Counted from the first letter of the stretch, positions 8,947 through 17,820 are shown. The stretch: 64,000 nt of DNA from Aquamicrobium lusatiense (GCF_014201615.1 NZ_JACHEU010000001.1:763631-827630), one strand, 5' to 3'. Notes: a model not told the origin generated them from the letters alone. Numbers and translations: made by a program.

Positions 8947-9909
8947 TCAGCCAAGCGCGACGCGATGGATGGTCTGGCGGTCGAAATTCGCACCGCACAG
9001 CAGCACCACGCTGGTCTGGCCGGCGCAGCGTTCAGCCACCTTGCTGAAGCCTGCCAGCGCCAGTGCCGCCGAGCCTTCGACCAGCATGTTTTCTTCCTGT
9101 GCCGTGACGCGCAGCGCCGCCGCGATCTCGTCCTCCGAGCAGGCTACGACCTCATCCACCACGGCTGTCGCCATAGGCAGGGTAAGCGTGTCGTCGTCGA
9201 TACCACCGGCAACCGCGTCGGCCAGCGTGTCGAGATGCTCGCATTCGACCACGCGTCCGGCCGCCATCGACAGGGCAAGCGCCTGCGAATGGGTGGCTGC
9301 CACGCCCCACACGCGGGTGCGTGGGCTGAAGGCCTTCAGCACCGCGCCGATGCCGCTGATCAGGCCGCCGCCGCCCATGGCGATGAAGACGTTGTCGACG
9401 CCGGCGCATTGTTCGAGCAGCTCGATGCCGATCGTGCCCTGGCCGGCGATGACGTCGGCGTCATTGTAGGGCGAGATGTAGCGCCAGCCCTTTTCTGCGG
9501 CCAGCTTCTGGGCATGCAGTTCCGCAAGGCCGGTCTCGGCGCCATGCAGGATGACCTCGACGCCGTAGGAGCGGATCTTTTCCAGCTTGGACGGCACCAC
9601 CGATTCCGGCAGCACCACCACGAGATCCTGACCGAGCGAGCGGGCGGCGCGCGATGAGCCGATGCCGTGATTGCCGGAGGAGGCGGTGACCAGCTTCTGG
9701 CCGGGTGCGGCGGCGGTCATCACCGAGGCGGCGCCACGGATCTTGAATGAGCCTGTCAGCTGGAAATTCTCCGCCTTGAACAGAAGCTGTGTGCCTTCGG
9801 GGCCATAGCTGCCGCGTGCCGGAATCAGCGGGGTGCGGTAGACGTGGTCGCGGATGCGGGCGCGCGCCTGCATGGATCGCGCCGCCGAGGCGAAAACGAT
9901 GTCGGTCAT
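8947..9909 (-). CDS. threonine/serine dehydratase-like PLP enzyme
   Basis: Fold-type II pyridoxal-phosphate lyase of 320 residues. The PLP lysine is in LTGSFKIRGA, the phosphate-binding glycine loop is MGGGGLISG, and TASSGNHGIG contacts the substrate carboxylate. No C-terminal ACT regulatory domain is present, so it is a catabolic-type enzyme without allosteric control by isoleucine. Its position as the last gene of an amino-acid ABC operon suggests that it eliminates water or ammonia from a hydroxy-amino acid made by the upstream enzymes. EutB of ectoine degradation has the same fold and similar neighbours, but I cannot assign it as EutB. The start is 12 bases from the ATPase stop. Confidence 0.85.
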   Translation of the reverse strand: MTDIVFASAARSMQARARIRDHVYRTPLIPARGSYGPEGTQLLFKAENFQLTGSFKIRGAASVMTAAAPGQKLVTASSGNHGIGSSRAARSLGQDLVVVLPESVVPSKLEKIRSYGVEVILHGAETGLAELHAQKLAAEKGWRYISPYNDADVIAGQGTIGIELLEQCAGVDNVFIAMGGGGLISGIGAVLKAFSPRTRVWGVAATHSQALALSMAAGRVVECEHLDTLADAVAGGIDDDTLTLPMATAVVDEVVACSEDEIAAALRVTAQEENMLVEGSAALALAGFSKVAERCAGQTSVVLLCGANFDRQTIHRVALG

Positions 9910-9921
9910 TGCAATGGTCCT

Positions 9922-10656
9922 TCAGTGTGTCCGCGGCCCGATCTGACGGAGAAATTCGCGGGTGCGGTTGTGTTGCGGATGATCGAAGAAGGCATCGGGA
10001 GCCGCCTCCTCAAGGATCACGCCGCCATCCATGAACACGATGCGGTCGGCCACGTTGCGGGCAAAGCCCATTTCGTGGGTTACGACGATCATGGTCAGTC
10101 CTTCGCGCGAGAGGGCGGTCATCACGTCCAGCACCTCCTGCACCATTTCCGGATCGAGGGCCGAGGTGGGTTCGTCGAACAGCATCACCTTCGGCTTCAT
10201 GCACAGCGCGCGTGCGATGGCGACGCGCTGCTGCTGCCCGCCCGACAGTTCGCGCGGATAGGATTTCGCCTTGGCGCCGAGCTGCATGCGCTCCAGCATC
10301 GCCATGGCCTGTATTTCGGCTTCCGCGCGCGGCGTCCTGCGCACCCGGCGCATGGCGAGGGTGAGATTGTCGAGCACGTTCATGTGCGGAAACAGGTTGA
10401 ACTGCTGGAACACCATGCCGACATCGCCGCCGAGTTCCAGCACGTTGGAGCAATCTGGCTTCAGCACGTGCCCGGCGATCTCGATGTCGCCGGCGCTGCG
10501 CTGTTCCAGCCCGTTGATGCAGCGCACCAGCGTCGACTTGCCCGAGCCGGACGGGCCGCACAGCACGATGCGCTCGCCCTTGGCGACGTCGAGGCTGATG
10601 CCGTCCAGCACCTTTGTCTGCCCGTAATATTTGACGAGGTTGCGGACCTTGATCAT
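9922..10656 (-). CDS. polar amino acid ABC transporter, ATP-binding protein
   Basis: ATPase of 244 residues powering amino-acid import. Walker A is [11 protein letters not shown], the Q-loop MVFQQFNLF, the signature [15 protein letters not shown], Walker [15 protein letters not shown], and the switch His is in VTHEMGFA. The sequence is typical of the GlnQ/HisP/EhuA class. Its start overlaps the permease stop by 4 bases (ATGA), showing translational coupling. Confidence 0.95.
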   Translation of the reverse strand: MIKVRNLVKYYGQTKVLDGISLDVAKGERIVLCGPSGSGKSTLVRCINGLEQRSAGDIEIAGHVLKPDCSNVLELGGDVGMVFQQFNLFPHMNVLDNLTLAMRRVRRTPRAEAEIQAMAMLERMQLGAKAKSYPRELSGGQQQRVAIARALCMKPKVMLFDEPTSALDPEMVQEVLDVMTALSREGLTMIVVTHEMGFARNVADRIVFMDGGVILEEAAPDAFFDHPQHNRTREFLRQIGPRTH

Positions 10657-11360
10657 GCGCTGGCCTCCGGTGCGGGGGTGCGTGTGCCGGTTATGCCGTA
10701 GCGGCGTTCGAGCAGGCGGAAGAGGAAGGTGAAGGCGAAGCCGATGGCGAGATAGAGAATGCCGGCGGTGATGAACACCTCGAACGGCGCGAAGGTGCGC
10801 GCGGTAAATGCCCGCGCCACGCCGGTGATCTCCATGATGGTGACAGCACTTGCCAGCGACGAGGACTTCAGAACCAGAATGATTTCATTGCCGATATTGG
10901 GCAGAAGTTCCCGGTAGACCTGCGGCAGCAGCACGTCGGTAAAGCGGTGCCGGCGTGAAATGCCGAGCGAAATGCAGGCCTCGCTCTGGCCCTTGGGCAC
11001 GCGGCGGAGCGCGCCGGCAACGACTTCGGCCATGTAGGCGGCCGAATTCAGGCTGATGGCGATGATGCCGCAATAGAGCGGCTCACGCAGGATCGGCCAC
11101 AGAATGCTGTTGCGGATCGCCGGAATCTGGCCGAGCCCGTAATAGATGATGAAGAGCTGCACCAGGAGCGGGCTGCCGCGGATGAGAAATGTGTAGATGG
11201 CGGCCGGCCAGCGCAGCAGCGGCGAGCTGGCCTGACGCGCAAGCCCCAGCGGCAGGGCGAGGAGCTGGCCGAGCAGGAAAGAGGCGATCGTTATGATCAG
11301 GGTGAGCTGCAGCCCCTGCAGGACGACCGGCGCGGCCTTGATGAAAATATCCGGCGACAT
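10653..11360 (-). CDS. amino acid ABC transporter permease
   Basis: Inner-membrane permease of 235 residues of the HisM/GlnP class, with five or so hydrophobic segments. The cytoplasmic EAA-type loop that docks the ATPase reads [18 protein letters not shown]. It starts 3 bases after the preceding permease stop and pairs with it as a heterodimer. The substrate is not readable from sequence; polar or cationic amino acids are the family norm. Confidence 0.93.
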   Translation of the reverse strand: MSPDIFIKAAPVVLQGLQLTLIITIASFLLGQLLALPLGLARQASSPLLRWPAAIYTFLIRGSPLLVQLFIIYYGLGQIPAIRNSILWPILREPLYCGIIAISLNSAAYMAEVVAGALRRVPKGQSEACISLGISRRHRFTDVLLPQVYRELLPNIGNEIILVLKSSSLASAVTIMEITGVARAFTARTFAPFEVFITAGILYLAIGFAFTFLFRLLERRYGITGTRTPAPEASA

Positions 11361-11363
11361 CGT

Positions 11364-12029
11364 CTACCTGCCTCTCGCCGCGCGCCGGTCGGCGGCGCCG
11401 ATGATCAGTGTCGAAACGCCGGTGATGGCGACATAGAGCGCGCCGACCGTCAGATAGAAGGTCATCGGCGAATGGGTTGCGCCGGCTGCGACCACGCCCT
11501 TGCGCATCAGTTCTTCCAGCCCGATGATCGACACCAGCGCGCTTTCCTTCAGGATCACCAGCCACTGGTTGCCAAGTCCCGGCACCGCGTAGGAGAGCAT
11601 CTGCGGCAGCACCACGTCGCGGAAGGCGGTCATGCGGCTCAGTCCAAGGCTGGTGGCGGCTTCCCACTGGCCTTGCGGCACCGTCAGCAACGCACCGCGC
11701 AGGATTTCGGTGAGGTAGGCGCCGGATACCACCGACAGCGCACAGATGCCGGCGGTGAGCGCATTGACCTCGACATAGGTGCCGAAGGCCCCGCTGAGCA
11801 AAACAGTGCCGCCGTAGAAAACCAGAAAGATGATCAGCAGCTCCGGCAGGCCACGCACGATGGTGACATAGGCGGAGATGAACCATCTGAGCGGGAGCGG
11901 GCCGAAATTCCAGCCGAACACCGCGAGAACGGCGATCAGCAGGCCGATCACGAAGCTGCCGGCGGCAACCTGCAGGGTCACCACGAGGCCCTGTAGAAGA
12001 TGCGGCAGATAGGTGAGGATGACGGACAT
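11364..12029 (-). CDS. amino acid ABC transporter permease
   Basis: Second permease of the pair, 221 residues, with the same HisQ/HisM-type topology and an EAA loop TVPQGQWEAATSLGLSR. The start at ATG 12027-12029 is chosen over a longer frame to 12080 because AGGAG lies just upstream. The longer frame would run through the hairpin at 12047-12075 and has no membrane character. It forms the channel with the product of 10653-11360. Confidence 0.93.
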   Translation of the reverse strand: MSVILTYLPHLLQGLVVTLQVAAGSFVIGLLIAVLAVFGWNFGPLPLRWFISAYVTIVRGLPELLIIFLVFYGGTVLLSGAFGTYVEVNALTAGICALSVVSGAYLTEILRGALLTVPQGQWEAATSLGLSRMTAFRDVVLPQMLSYAVPGLGNQWLVILKESALVSIIGLEELMRKGVVAAGATHSPMTFYLTVGALYVAITGVSTLIIGAADRRAARGR

Positions 12030-12046
12030 CGGCGCTCCTGTCCCGT

Positions 12047-12075
12047 GCCTGCGCCGCCGTGAAGGCGGCGCAGGC
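12047..12075 (-). terminator. strong hairpin between binding-protein and permease genes
   Basis: A perfect 12-bp GC-rich stem (gcctgcgccgcc / ggcggcgcaggc) with a 5-base loop starts 8 bases after the binding-protein stop. No T-run follows. This position is classic for hairpins that protect binding-protein mRNA or partially stop transcription, so the binding protein is made in excess over the permeases. Confidence 0.6.
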
Positions 12076-12083
12076 AGCAAGGA

Positions 12084-12869
12084 TTACTTGGCCTTGTAGG
12101 AGAGGTCGTAACCGAACCACTTGCTGGACAGTTCGGCGATCTTGCCGTCTGCCAGCATGGAGGTCACGGCATCGTCGACGCGCTTCTTCAGCTCGTCGCT
12201 GCCCTTGCGCATGGCGATGGCGGTGCCGTTGCCGAACTCGGCGTAATCGGCGCTCGACAGCAGCGGACCGGCGAGCGAGAGCTGGTCCTTGCGCGCTTCC
12301 ATCAGCTGTTCCCAAACCGACTGCTCCAGCAGGCCGGCGTCGATGCGGCCGGCATTGAGGTCGTCGGCGATCTGCTCGTTGCGCTCGTAGAGGCGCGGCT
12401 CCGACTTCGGCAGATTGGTGCGAACGACGGCTTCGTGGGTGGAGCCGGTTTGCACGCCGATGACCTTGCCTTCCAGCGCGGCTTCAAGGTCTTCGCGCTT
12501 TTCGATCTTGGCGAGGTCGCTGCCGGCGGCAACGGCGAAGCGGTAAGGCGGCTCGGCATAGGCGCTGGAGAAATCGACCTGTTCGGCGCGCTCCTCGGTG
12601 ATCGACATGCCGGAGATGACCATGTCGAACTTGCCGACCTGGAGGGCCGGCAGCAGGCCGTCGAACGCCTGGTTGGTCACGGTGCACTCGGCTTCGATGC
12701 GCTTGCACACTTCATCGATCACGTCGCGGTCGAAACCGATGACGTCGCCGGCCTCATTGACCGATTCCCATGGCGGGAAGTCGGCGCTGGTGCCGACGCG
12801 CAGATTGTCCGCCATCGCGGTGCCGGCCAGCAGGCAGGCGAGAAGGGAAGAAAGGGCAAGCGTCTTCAT
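12084..12869 (-). CDS. periplasmic amino-acid-binding protein of the ABC transporter
   Basis: Family 3 solute-binding protein of 261 residues. A cleavable signal peptide is clear (MKTLALSSLLACLLAGTAMA, cleavage before DNLRVG). The mature part starts with the typical RVGTSADFPPWESV strand and contains the hinge motif FDMVISGMSITEERAEQVDFS. ATG 12869 is chosen because the signal peptide starts there and AGGAA precedes it; a longer frame to 12986 lacks these. It captures the substrate for the two permeases downstream. The ligand is unknown; EhuB-like ectoine binding is possible but unsupported. Confidence 0.93.
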   Translation of the reverse strand: MKTLALSSLLACLLAGTAMADNLRVGTSADFPPWESVNEAGDVIGFDRDVIDEVCKRIEAECTVTNQAFDGLLPALQVGKFDMVISGMSITEERAEQVDFSSAYAEPPYRFAVAAGSDLAKIEKREDLEAALEGKVIGVQTGSTHEAVVRTNLPKSEPRLYERNEQIADDLNAGRIDAGLLEQSVWEQLMEARKDQLSLAGPLLSSADYAEFGNGTAIAMRKGSDELKKRVDDAVTSMLADGKIAELSSKWFGYDLSYKAK

Positions 12870-12894
12870 GATCTGGTTCCTGTTGAAACGTCGG

Positions 12895-13866
12895 TCAGCT
12901 CCGACCGTGCTGCGTCGCCGTGGCTCGTTCCAGAACGGTCCGGGCCATGGCGATGTCCTGTGTGGCGACGCCGGTGAGATCGGCAATGGTGATGTCTTCC
13001 GCCGCGCGGCGTCCCGCTGTCGTTCCTGCTAATACGGCGCCGAGCTCGATGCAATCGTCGCGGCCGATCAAACCCGCTAAACAGGCATGCGAAAACTCGC
13101 CATGCCCGAGGCTCTGGGTCTTCATGTCCGATACGCGGACATCGGCGCGCGCGACGAGCGCGGTATCCAGCTCCTGCTTGCCGGGACCGTCGGCGCCCAT
13201 GGCGGTGATGTGGGTGCCCGGCCGCACCCAGTCCGACCTGACCAGCGGTTCGGTCGACGGGGTGGTTGTGACGATGATGTCGGCCGCGCGGCAGGCGGCT
13301 TCGAGGTCGGCGGCAGGCGCGGCATTCAGCCCATCCCGTGCGAGTTCGGCAACGATCGCAGCGGTTTTCTCAGGCGAACGGCCCCAGATGCGGAAGGAGA
13401 GCGGCCGGCCGGCAAGGGCTGCCAGCGCGCGGCTCTGGTAGCGCGCCTGTATGCCGGTGCCGACGATCAGCACGTTGTCGGCATCGTCACGCGCCAGTGC
13501 CAGCGTGGCCACCGCGCCGCCGATGCCGGTGCGCAGGTCGGTCAGATAGCCCTCGTCGTTCAGGATGGCGCGCACTTCGCCGGTCTCGGCCGAGATGGCG
13601 AGGATGATGCCGGTGGAGGAGGGCAGGCCTTTGGCCGGATTGTCGTAGAAGCCGGCGGCAATCTTCACCGCGAAGATCGGGTCGCCGGCAATGTGGCCAT
13701 ACTTGATGTGGCAATCGCCATTGGTGGCAGGGAAGGCGATGTGGCCGACAGGAGGAACGTTGCCGCGCCCATCGGTGATGGCGACATAGGCGTCGCGCAC
13801 GGCGGCGACGGCCCCTTCATCGACCGTGACGAGTTGTTCGATTTCGGCGCGCGAAAGCTGGATCAT
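12895..13866 (-). CDS. ornithine cyclodeaminase / mu-crystallin family protein
   Basis: NAD(P)-binding protein of 323 residues. The fold is recognisable from HIKYGHIAGD and VKIAAGFYDN in the substrate domain, the conserved LTDLRTGIGGAVAT segment, and a Rossmann glycine motif VLIVGTGIQARYQS. Members deaminate ornithine to proline, or reduce imines and dehydrogenate amino acids (alanine dehydrogenase, DauB L-arginine dehydrogenase, EutC, ketimine reductases), so the reaction is open. It is read in the same direction as the ABC genes, 25 bases before the binding protein. Its link with a YheO/DauR-type regulator recalls the dauB-dauR pairing in pseudomonads. Confidence 0.88.
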   Translation of the reverse strand: MIQLSRAEIEQLVTVDEGAVAAVRDAYVAITDGRGNVPPVGHIAFPATNGDCHIKYGHIAGDPIFAVKIAAGFYDNPAKGLPSSTGIILAISAETGEVRAILNDEGYLTDLRTGIGGAVATLALARDDADNVLIVGTGIQARYQSRALAALAGRPLSFRIWGRSPEKTAAIVAELARDGLNAAPAADLEAACRAADIIVTTTPSTEPLVRSDWVRPGTHITAMGADGPGKQELDTALVARADVRVSDMKTQSLGHGEFSHACLAGLIGRDDCIELGAVLAGTTAGRRAAEDITIADLTGVATQDIAMARTVLERATATQHGRS

Positions 13867-13940
13867 GATGGTCCCGGATGATTGAAAAATCGGCTCTTGC
13901 AGAGCCTGTGCCTCCCTTGCACACAGTTTCTAACAAGACT

Positions 13941-13975
13941 TGGACTAAGTTGTCTATAATAAATTTTTTAGTCCA
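13941..13975. promoter_or_regulatory. inverted repeat upstream of the cyclodeaminase-transporter operon
   Basis: TGGACTAA (13941-13948) and TTAGTCCA (13968-13975) form a perfect 8-bp inverted repeat around an AT-rich 19-base centre, abutting the M20 hydrolase stop codon and 75-110 bases before the cyclodeaminase start. The spacing suits an activator operator. It could instead be a weak terminator for the M20 gene. Confidence 0.45.
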
Positions 13976-15157
13976 TTACCTCGCCTGCGACAGGGCAATC
14001 TCGGCCGAGCGAGCCAGAAGCATGGCCGCGGGCAAAATGATGTCGTCGTTGAAGTCGTAGAGCGGCTGGTGCAGGCCGGCATCCTGTCTGAGCGGCCCGT
14101 TGCCGATCCACGCATAGGCGCCGGGCAGATGGACGAGGAAGTCGCCAAAATCGTCGCCCGCCATGCTGGGGCGCGTGTCGCCGGGCGCAAGGGTGAGGCC
14201 TGCCGCGCTAGCCGCCTGCCGCATGATGTCGCGCTCGGCCGCGGTGTTGACCACGGGCGGGCACAGGAACTCATCGAACTCGACCGCGCTGCGGCAGCCG
14301 GCAATGGCGGCGGCAGCGGCGGCGACGCTTTCGACGCGTGAGCGCAGAAGCTTGAGCGTTTCGGTGCGATAGGCGCGCAGCGTCCCGGTCAGCCGCGCTT
14401 CCTGCGGGATGATGTTCTGGGCATGGCCGCCCTGGAACGAGCCGACGGTTGCCACAGCACTCTCATGCGGATCGACGGCGCGTGCCACCGCCTGCTGGAT
14501 GCCCGTCATGAAGTGACCGCCGGCAAGCAGCGGGTCGCCCGCCATGTGCGGCATCGCGCCATGCGCGCCTTCGCCCCGGAAAGTGACCGTGAATTCGCAG
14601 GTGCCGGCCATCACCGGTCCGTCATGCACCACGACTTCGCCAGCCGTCAGCCCCGGCCAGTTGTGCAGGCCGAAAATGCGCTGCACAGGGAAACGTTCGA
14701 GCATGCCGGCCGCAACCATTTCGCGCGCGCCTCCGTAACGCTCTTCGGCGGGCTGGAAGACGAGATGCACCTTGCCGGCGAAGGCGCGGCTGCGCGCAAG
14801 ATGGATGCCGGCCGCCAGCAATATGGTCATATGGCCGTCATGCCCGCAGGCATGCATCTTTCCTGCCTGTTGCGAGGCATAGGGCAGTTGCGACAGTTCG
14901 GTGATTTCCAGCGCGTCCATGTCGGCGCGCAGGGCAACTGCCTGCCCTTCGCCCTGTCCCCCGATCGTGGCGACGATGCCGTGGCCGCCGATGTTCTCCT
15001 CGAACGGAATGTCCGCTTCACGCAGCCTCTCGGCCACATAGGCGGCGGTCCATGCCTCTTCGCGCGCGATCTCCGGATGCGCGTGAAGCGCATGGCGGAT
15101 GGCGACCAGTTTTTCACGATCTTCGGCAAGCGGGTGAGACACAGGCAGGTGAGACAC
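13976..15157 (-). CDS. M20 family amidohydrolase (hippurate/IAA-amino-acid hydrolase type)
   Basis: Zinc-dependent M20D amidohydrolase of about 393 residues that cleaves N-acyl or similar amide bonds of amino acids. Metal and catalytic motifs are visible: RADMDALEI, the CGHDGHM metal site, FQPAEERYGG, and C-terminal MAGDDFGDF. A GTG at 15155-15157 is chosen because GGAG lies 8 bases upstream and the length matches the family; ATG 15196 is an alternative. It is divergent from the YheO-type regulator and 109 bases upstream of the cyclodeaminase on the same strand, so it may share the transcript or have its own promoter. In context it would liberate a free amino acid for the following enzymes (inference). 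Confidence 0.87.
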   Translation of the reverse strand: MSHLPVSHPLAEDREKLVAIRHALHAHPEIAREEAWTAAYVAERLREADIPFEENIGGHGIVATIGGQGEGQAVALRADMDALEITELSQLPYASQQAGKMHACGHDGHMTILLAAGIHLARSRAFAGKVHLVFQPAEERYGGAREMVAAGMLERFPVQRIFGLHNWPGLTAGEVVVHDGPVMAGTCEFTVTFRGEGAHGAMPHMAGDPLLAGGHFMTGIQQAVARAVDPHESAVATVGSFQGGHAQNIIPQEARLTGTLRAYRTETLKLLRSRVESVAAAAAAIAGCRSAVEFDEFLCPPVVNTAAERDIMRQAASAAGLTLAPGDTRPSMAGDDFGDFLVHLPGAYAWIGNGPLRQDAGLHQPLYDFNDDIILPAAMLLARSAEIALSQAR

Positions 15158-15301
15158 GGGAAGAACTCCGGATGTACTTTTCTGTCCAATTTGCATATAC
15201 GGGTACAAAATCCAAGCCGATGCCCGCATAGCCCGCCATTCCGCGATGGTCGCATTCCTAGCGCGTTCGGGGCGGGCAAGGGCGAATTCAGGACGAAAAC
15301 C

Positions 15302-15940
15302 ATGCCGAAAGCGCCACGACCTTCTTCCGACGCGGCCGGGCATCTCGCCATCTTCCATCCTGTCTGCGACGCCTTTGCGCTGCTGCTTCAGCCGCATGCC
15401 GAAGTCGTCCTGCACGATCTGGCCACCGAGACCGTCGCCTACATCGCCAACAACTTCTCCCGCCGCGCGCTGGGCGAGCCGTCACTGTTGCAGGAGATCG
15501 ACTTTCGCCCGGAAGACCGGATGATCGGCCCCTATGAGAAGGTCAACTGGGATGGCAGGCGCATCAAGTCGATCAGCGCGGTCCTGCGGTCACCGGAAGG
15601 CAGGCCGGTCGGCGTGCTGTGCATCAACATGGACGTGTCGCACATTCACGCCGCCATCGAGATGCTGAGCACATTTTCCGGCGTGGCGACCGATCAGGGC
15701 AAGCCCACGGCGCTGTTCAAGGACGACTGGCACGAGCGCATCAACGAATATGTCAGCGGCTGGACGCGCCGCCATGGCGTCGCCATCGCGGACATGACCC
15801 GCATGCAGAAGCAGCAGCTTGTGCGCGAATTGGCTCAGGACGGCGCCTTCAGCGGCAAGCATGCGGCCGCCTATATCTCGCGGGTGCTGCAGATGGGCCG
15901 TGCGACGGTCTACAACTATCTGCGCGACAGCGGGAACTGA
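15302..15940 (+). CDS. YheO/DauR-type PAS-HTH transcriptional regulator
   Basis: Regulator of 212 residues with a YheO-like PAS domain (about residues 15-125; HPVCDAFALLLQPHAEVVLH, GRPVGVLCINMDVSH) and a C-terminal helix-turn-helix (HAAAYISRVLQMGRATVYNYL). AGGAC lies 8 bases before the ATG. The family includes DauR, which controls D-arginine catabolism genes, one of which encodes an ornithine-cyclodeaminase-like enzyme. It is divergent from the M20 hydrolase and is the obvious candidate to control the cassette at 8947-15157, probably sensing an amino acid. Confidence 0.88.
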   Translation: MPKAPRPSSDAAGHLAIFHPVCDAFALLLQPHAEVVLHDLATETVAYIANNFSRRALGEPSLLQEIDFRPEDRMIGPYEKVNWDGRRIKSISAVLRSPEGRPVGVLCINMDVSHIHAAIEMLSTFSGVATDQGKPTALFKDDWHERINEYVSGWTRRHGVAIADMTRMQKQQLVRELAQDGAFSGKHAAAYISRVLQMGRATVYNYLRDSGN

Positions 15941-15977
15941 AGCACCGCTCCCGGTCTTTTTTCGGGCACGATATGCC

Positions 15978-16649
15978 CTATCGCGCGCCCGCTGTGGCGA
16001 GCGCCTGCTCCATCTCCCTGTAGCCGGCGTTGCGGGCATGCTGCAGCGGCGTCACGCCGTTTCCGTCCGCCAGGTTGACGTCGGCGCCCGCCTTGACCAG
16101 CAGGTCTAGGATCTGCTGGTGACGCGGGCCGCCGTCTCCGAGAATGATCGCCTCCAGCAAGGCGGTCCAGCCGAGATTGTTGACATGGTCGACGTCGACG
16201 CCGGCCTCGATCAGGGTGCGAACCGTCTCGACATGACCGCGCTCGGCCGCCGGAATAAGCGCCGTGCCGCCAAAGCGGTTGGTGCTCTTCAGGTCCGCCC
16301 CATGCACCAGCGTCATCTTGAGGATCTCCAGATGGCCACGCGCGCCGGCATAGAGATAGGGGCTGTCGTCGATCCGGTCCTTCGCGTTGACGTCGGCGCC
16401 CGCCTCGATCAGCACCTGTGCAGCCTCGATGGCGTTGGCGTGGGTGGCGGCCAGCAACGCGGTGCGCCCTTCGCTGTCGCGCGCATCGATATCGACGTCC
16501 TGTCCGAGCAGCCGGTCGATGGTGTCCGTGTCGTTGCCGGCGGCGGCGATGAAAAGTTCAGTTTCCTGCATGGATTGTCCAGAAGTGATAAGCGGGGAGG
16601 CCAGAAGCCCGAAGCAGAAGGCGATGCAGATGGCGAGTGTCTTGCGCAT
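15978..16649 (-). CDS. exported ankyrin-repeat protein
   Basis: Protein of 223 residues with an N-terminal signal peptide (MRKTLAICIAFCFGLLASPL) and about five ankyrin repeats filling the rest, e.g. GRTALLAATHANAIEAAQVL, GGTALIPAAERGHVETVRTL, GWTALLEAIILGDGG. It is therefore probably periplasmic. CGAGGTGATTC precedes the ATG. Small periplasmic ankyrin proteins of this kind occur widely in Rhizobiales and have been linked to protection against oxidative stress in some bacteria (AnkB), but no function can be claimed here. It converges with the regulator gene, with only 37 bases between. Confidence 0.85.
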   Translation of the reverse strand: MRKTLAICIAFCFGLLASPLITSGQSMQETELFIAAAGNDTDTIDRLLGQDVDIDARDSEGRTALLAATHANAIEAAQVLIEAGADVNAKDRIDDSPYLYAGARGHLEILKMTLVHGADLKSTNRFGGTALIPAAERGHVETVRTLIEAGVDVDHVNNLGWTALLEAIILGDGGPRHQQILDLLVKAGADVNLADGNGVTPLQHARNAGYREMEQALATAGAR

Positions 16650-17082
16650 GAATCACCTCGTGAGGGAAGGATGAAGGCGGCAGCCGCCACCGGGAACGGC
16701 TTATGAGACGGAAGTCGTATTAGAGACCAGTAAAATATGAATACGCTTCGGTTATTTTGTGTCTCTGATGACAGAGGCTGTCGGCGCGGGCGTCCTCTCT
16801 TTTATCGAAGCATCCTGCGATTCTTCAGATATGCCCCTCACGCTGCCGGCAGTTGTTTCTGCGCAGATCATCGCCCGGAAGCCGGCTTCCCTTTCCGGTG
16901 ATGGGGCAACTCCACAGTCATGCCCGCGCCAAACTGCGCCCCGGCAAGGACGGATCGTGCGGGAAGCCGTGCCGTCCCACCGCCTTTTGTGGCTCCAGAT
17001 GGCGAAACTGATCTCACCCGCCCCCTTGATGGCGTGTGCCATTCAGCACACTATGCCGTGAAATGCCCGACGCGGAAATTTC
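16650..17082. other. 433-bp gap with no supported gene
   Basis: Two overlapping frames of about 100 codons, one per strand, lie here, but neither has a ribosome binding site, domain-like sequence or codon style like the neighbours. The sequence is mixed, with an AT-rich patch at 16720-16755 that could hold promoter elements. No clear hairpin or repeat was seen. Confidence 0.5.
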
Positions 17083-17820
17083 ATGAGCAACACGCCGACT
17101 GCCGCCGCCTATCTTGCCGAGCTTGCCCAGCGCATGGTGCAACTCATGCACCTCAATGCCGATGCCATAGAAGCTGCCGCCGATGCTGTGGAGCGCACCG
17201 CGATGGCCGATGGGCTCGCCTATATTTTCGGCACCGGCCACAGCCATATGCTGGCCGAGGAGGCGCATTACCGCGCGGGCGGTCTTGCCCTGACGGTACC
17301 GATCCTTTCGTCATCGATGATGCTGCATGAAGGAGCCGTTGCCAGCACGGCGCTGGAACGTTTGCCGGGCGCGGTCGCGCCGGTTCTGAGCCGCTATCCG
17401 ATCGGTGCGAAGGATGTTCTGTTCATCGTGTCGAACAGCGGCGTCAACGCGGCCACCATCGAGGCGGCCCAGATTGGCAAGGCGCGGGGGGCAACCGTCA
17501 TTGCCATAACCTCGCAGGACTATTCCCGGCAGGCGGCAAATGGGCGCGTGCGCGTTGCCGACATTGCCGACATCGTGCTCGACAATGGCGCACCGCCCGG
17601 CGATGCTGTCGTCGGCGTCCCCGGCTCGAAGCTTCGGGTCGGGCCGATCTCCACGTCCATCGGCGCGGCGCTTCTGAATGCGGTATTCGCGGAAGTTTCC
17701 GTGCGCCTGCAATCCGCGCAGGCGGCAGCACCCGTTTATCTCAGTGCCAACATGCCCGGCGCGGCGGAGGTCAACGAAAGCCTCATCGCGCGATACCGCT
17801 CACGCAATCCCCACCTGTAA
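17083..17820 (+). CDS. SIS-domain sugar isomerase-like protein (UPF0309 type)
   Basis: Single SIS-domain protein of 245 residues. The sugar-phosphate-binding features are YIFGTGHSHMLAEEA near residue 46 and VLFIVSNSGVNAATIEAA near residue 110. SIS proteins bind phosphorylated ketoses or aldoses as isomerases or regulators. This type usually sits beside sugar ABC transporters, PTS genes or RpiR regulators; here it stands alone, so its substrate is unknown. The ribosome binding site is weak (GCGGAAAT). Confidence 0.85.
   Translation: MSNTPTAAAYLAELAQRMVQLMHLNADAIEAAADAVERTAMADGLAYIFGTGHSHMLAEEAHYRAGGLALTVPILSSSMMLHEGAVASTALERLPGAVAPVLSRYPIGAKDVLFIVSNSGVNAATIEAAQIGKARGATVIAITSQDYSRQAANGRVRVADIADIVLDNGAPPGDAVVGVPGSKLRVGPISTSIGAALLNAVFAEVSVRLQSAQAAAPVYLSANMPGAAEVNESLIARYRSRNPHL

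Noticed and set aside
8947..15157. Naming the cassette ehu/eut (ectoine utilisation)
   Set aside because: Only generic members are shared; EutA and the DoeA/EutD hydrolase are missing and the regulator differs, so the name is not supported.
16752..17061. Two overlapping frames of about 100 codons in the 433-bp gap
   Set aside because: No ribosome binding site, no recognisable sequence, and they occupy the same DNA on opposite strands.
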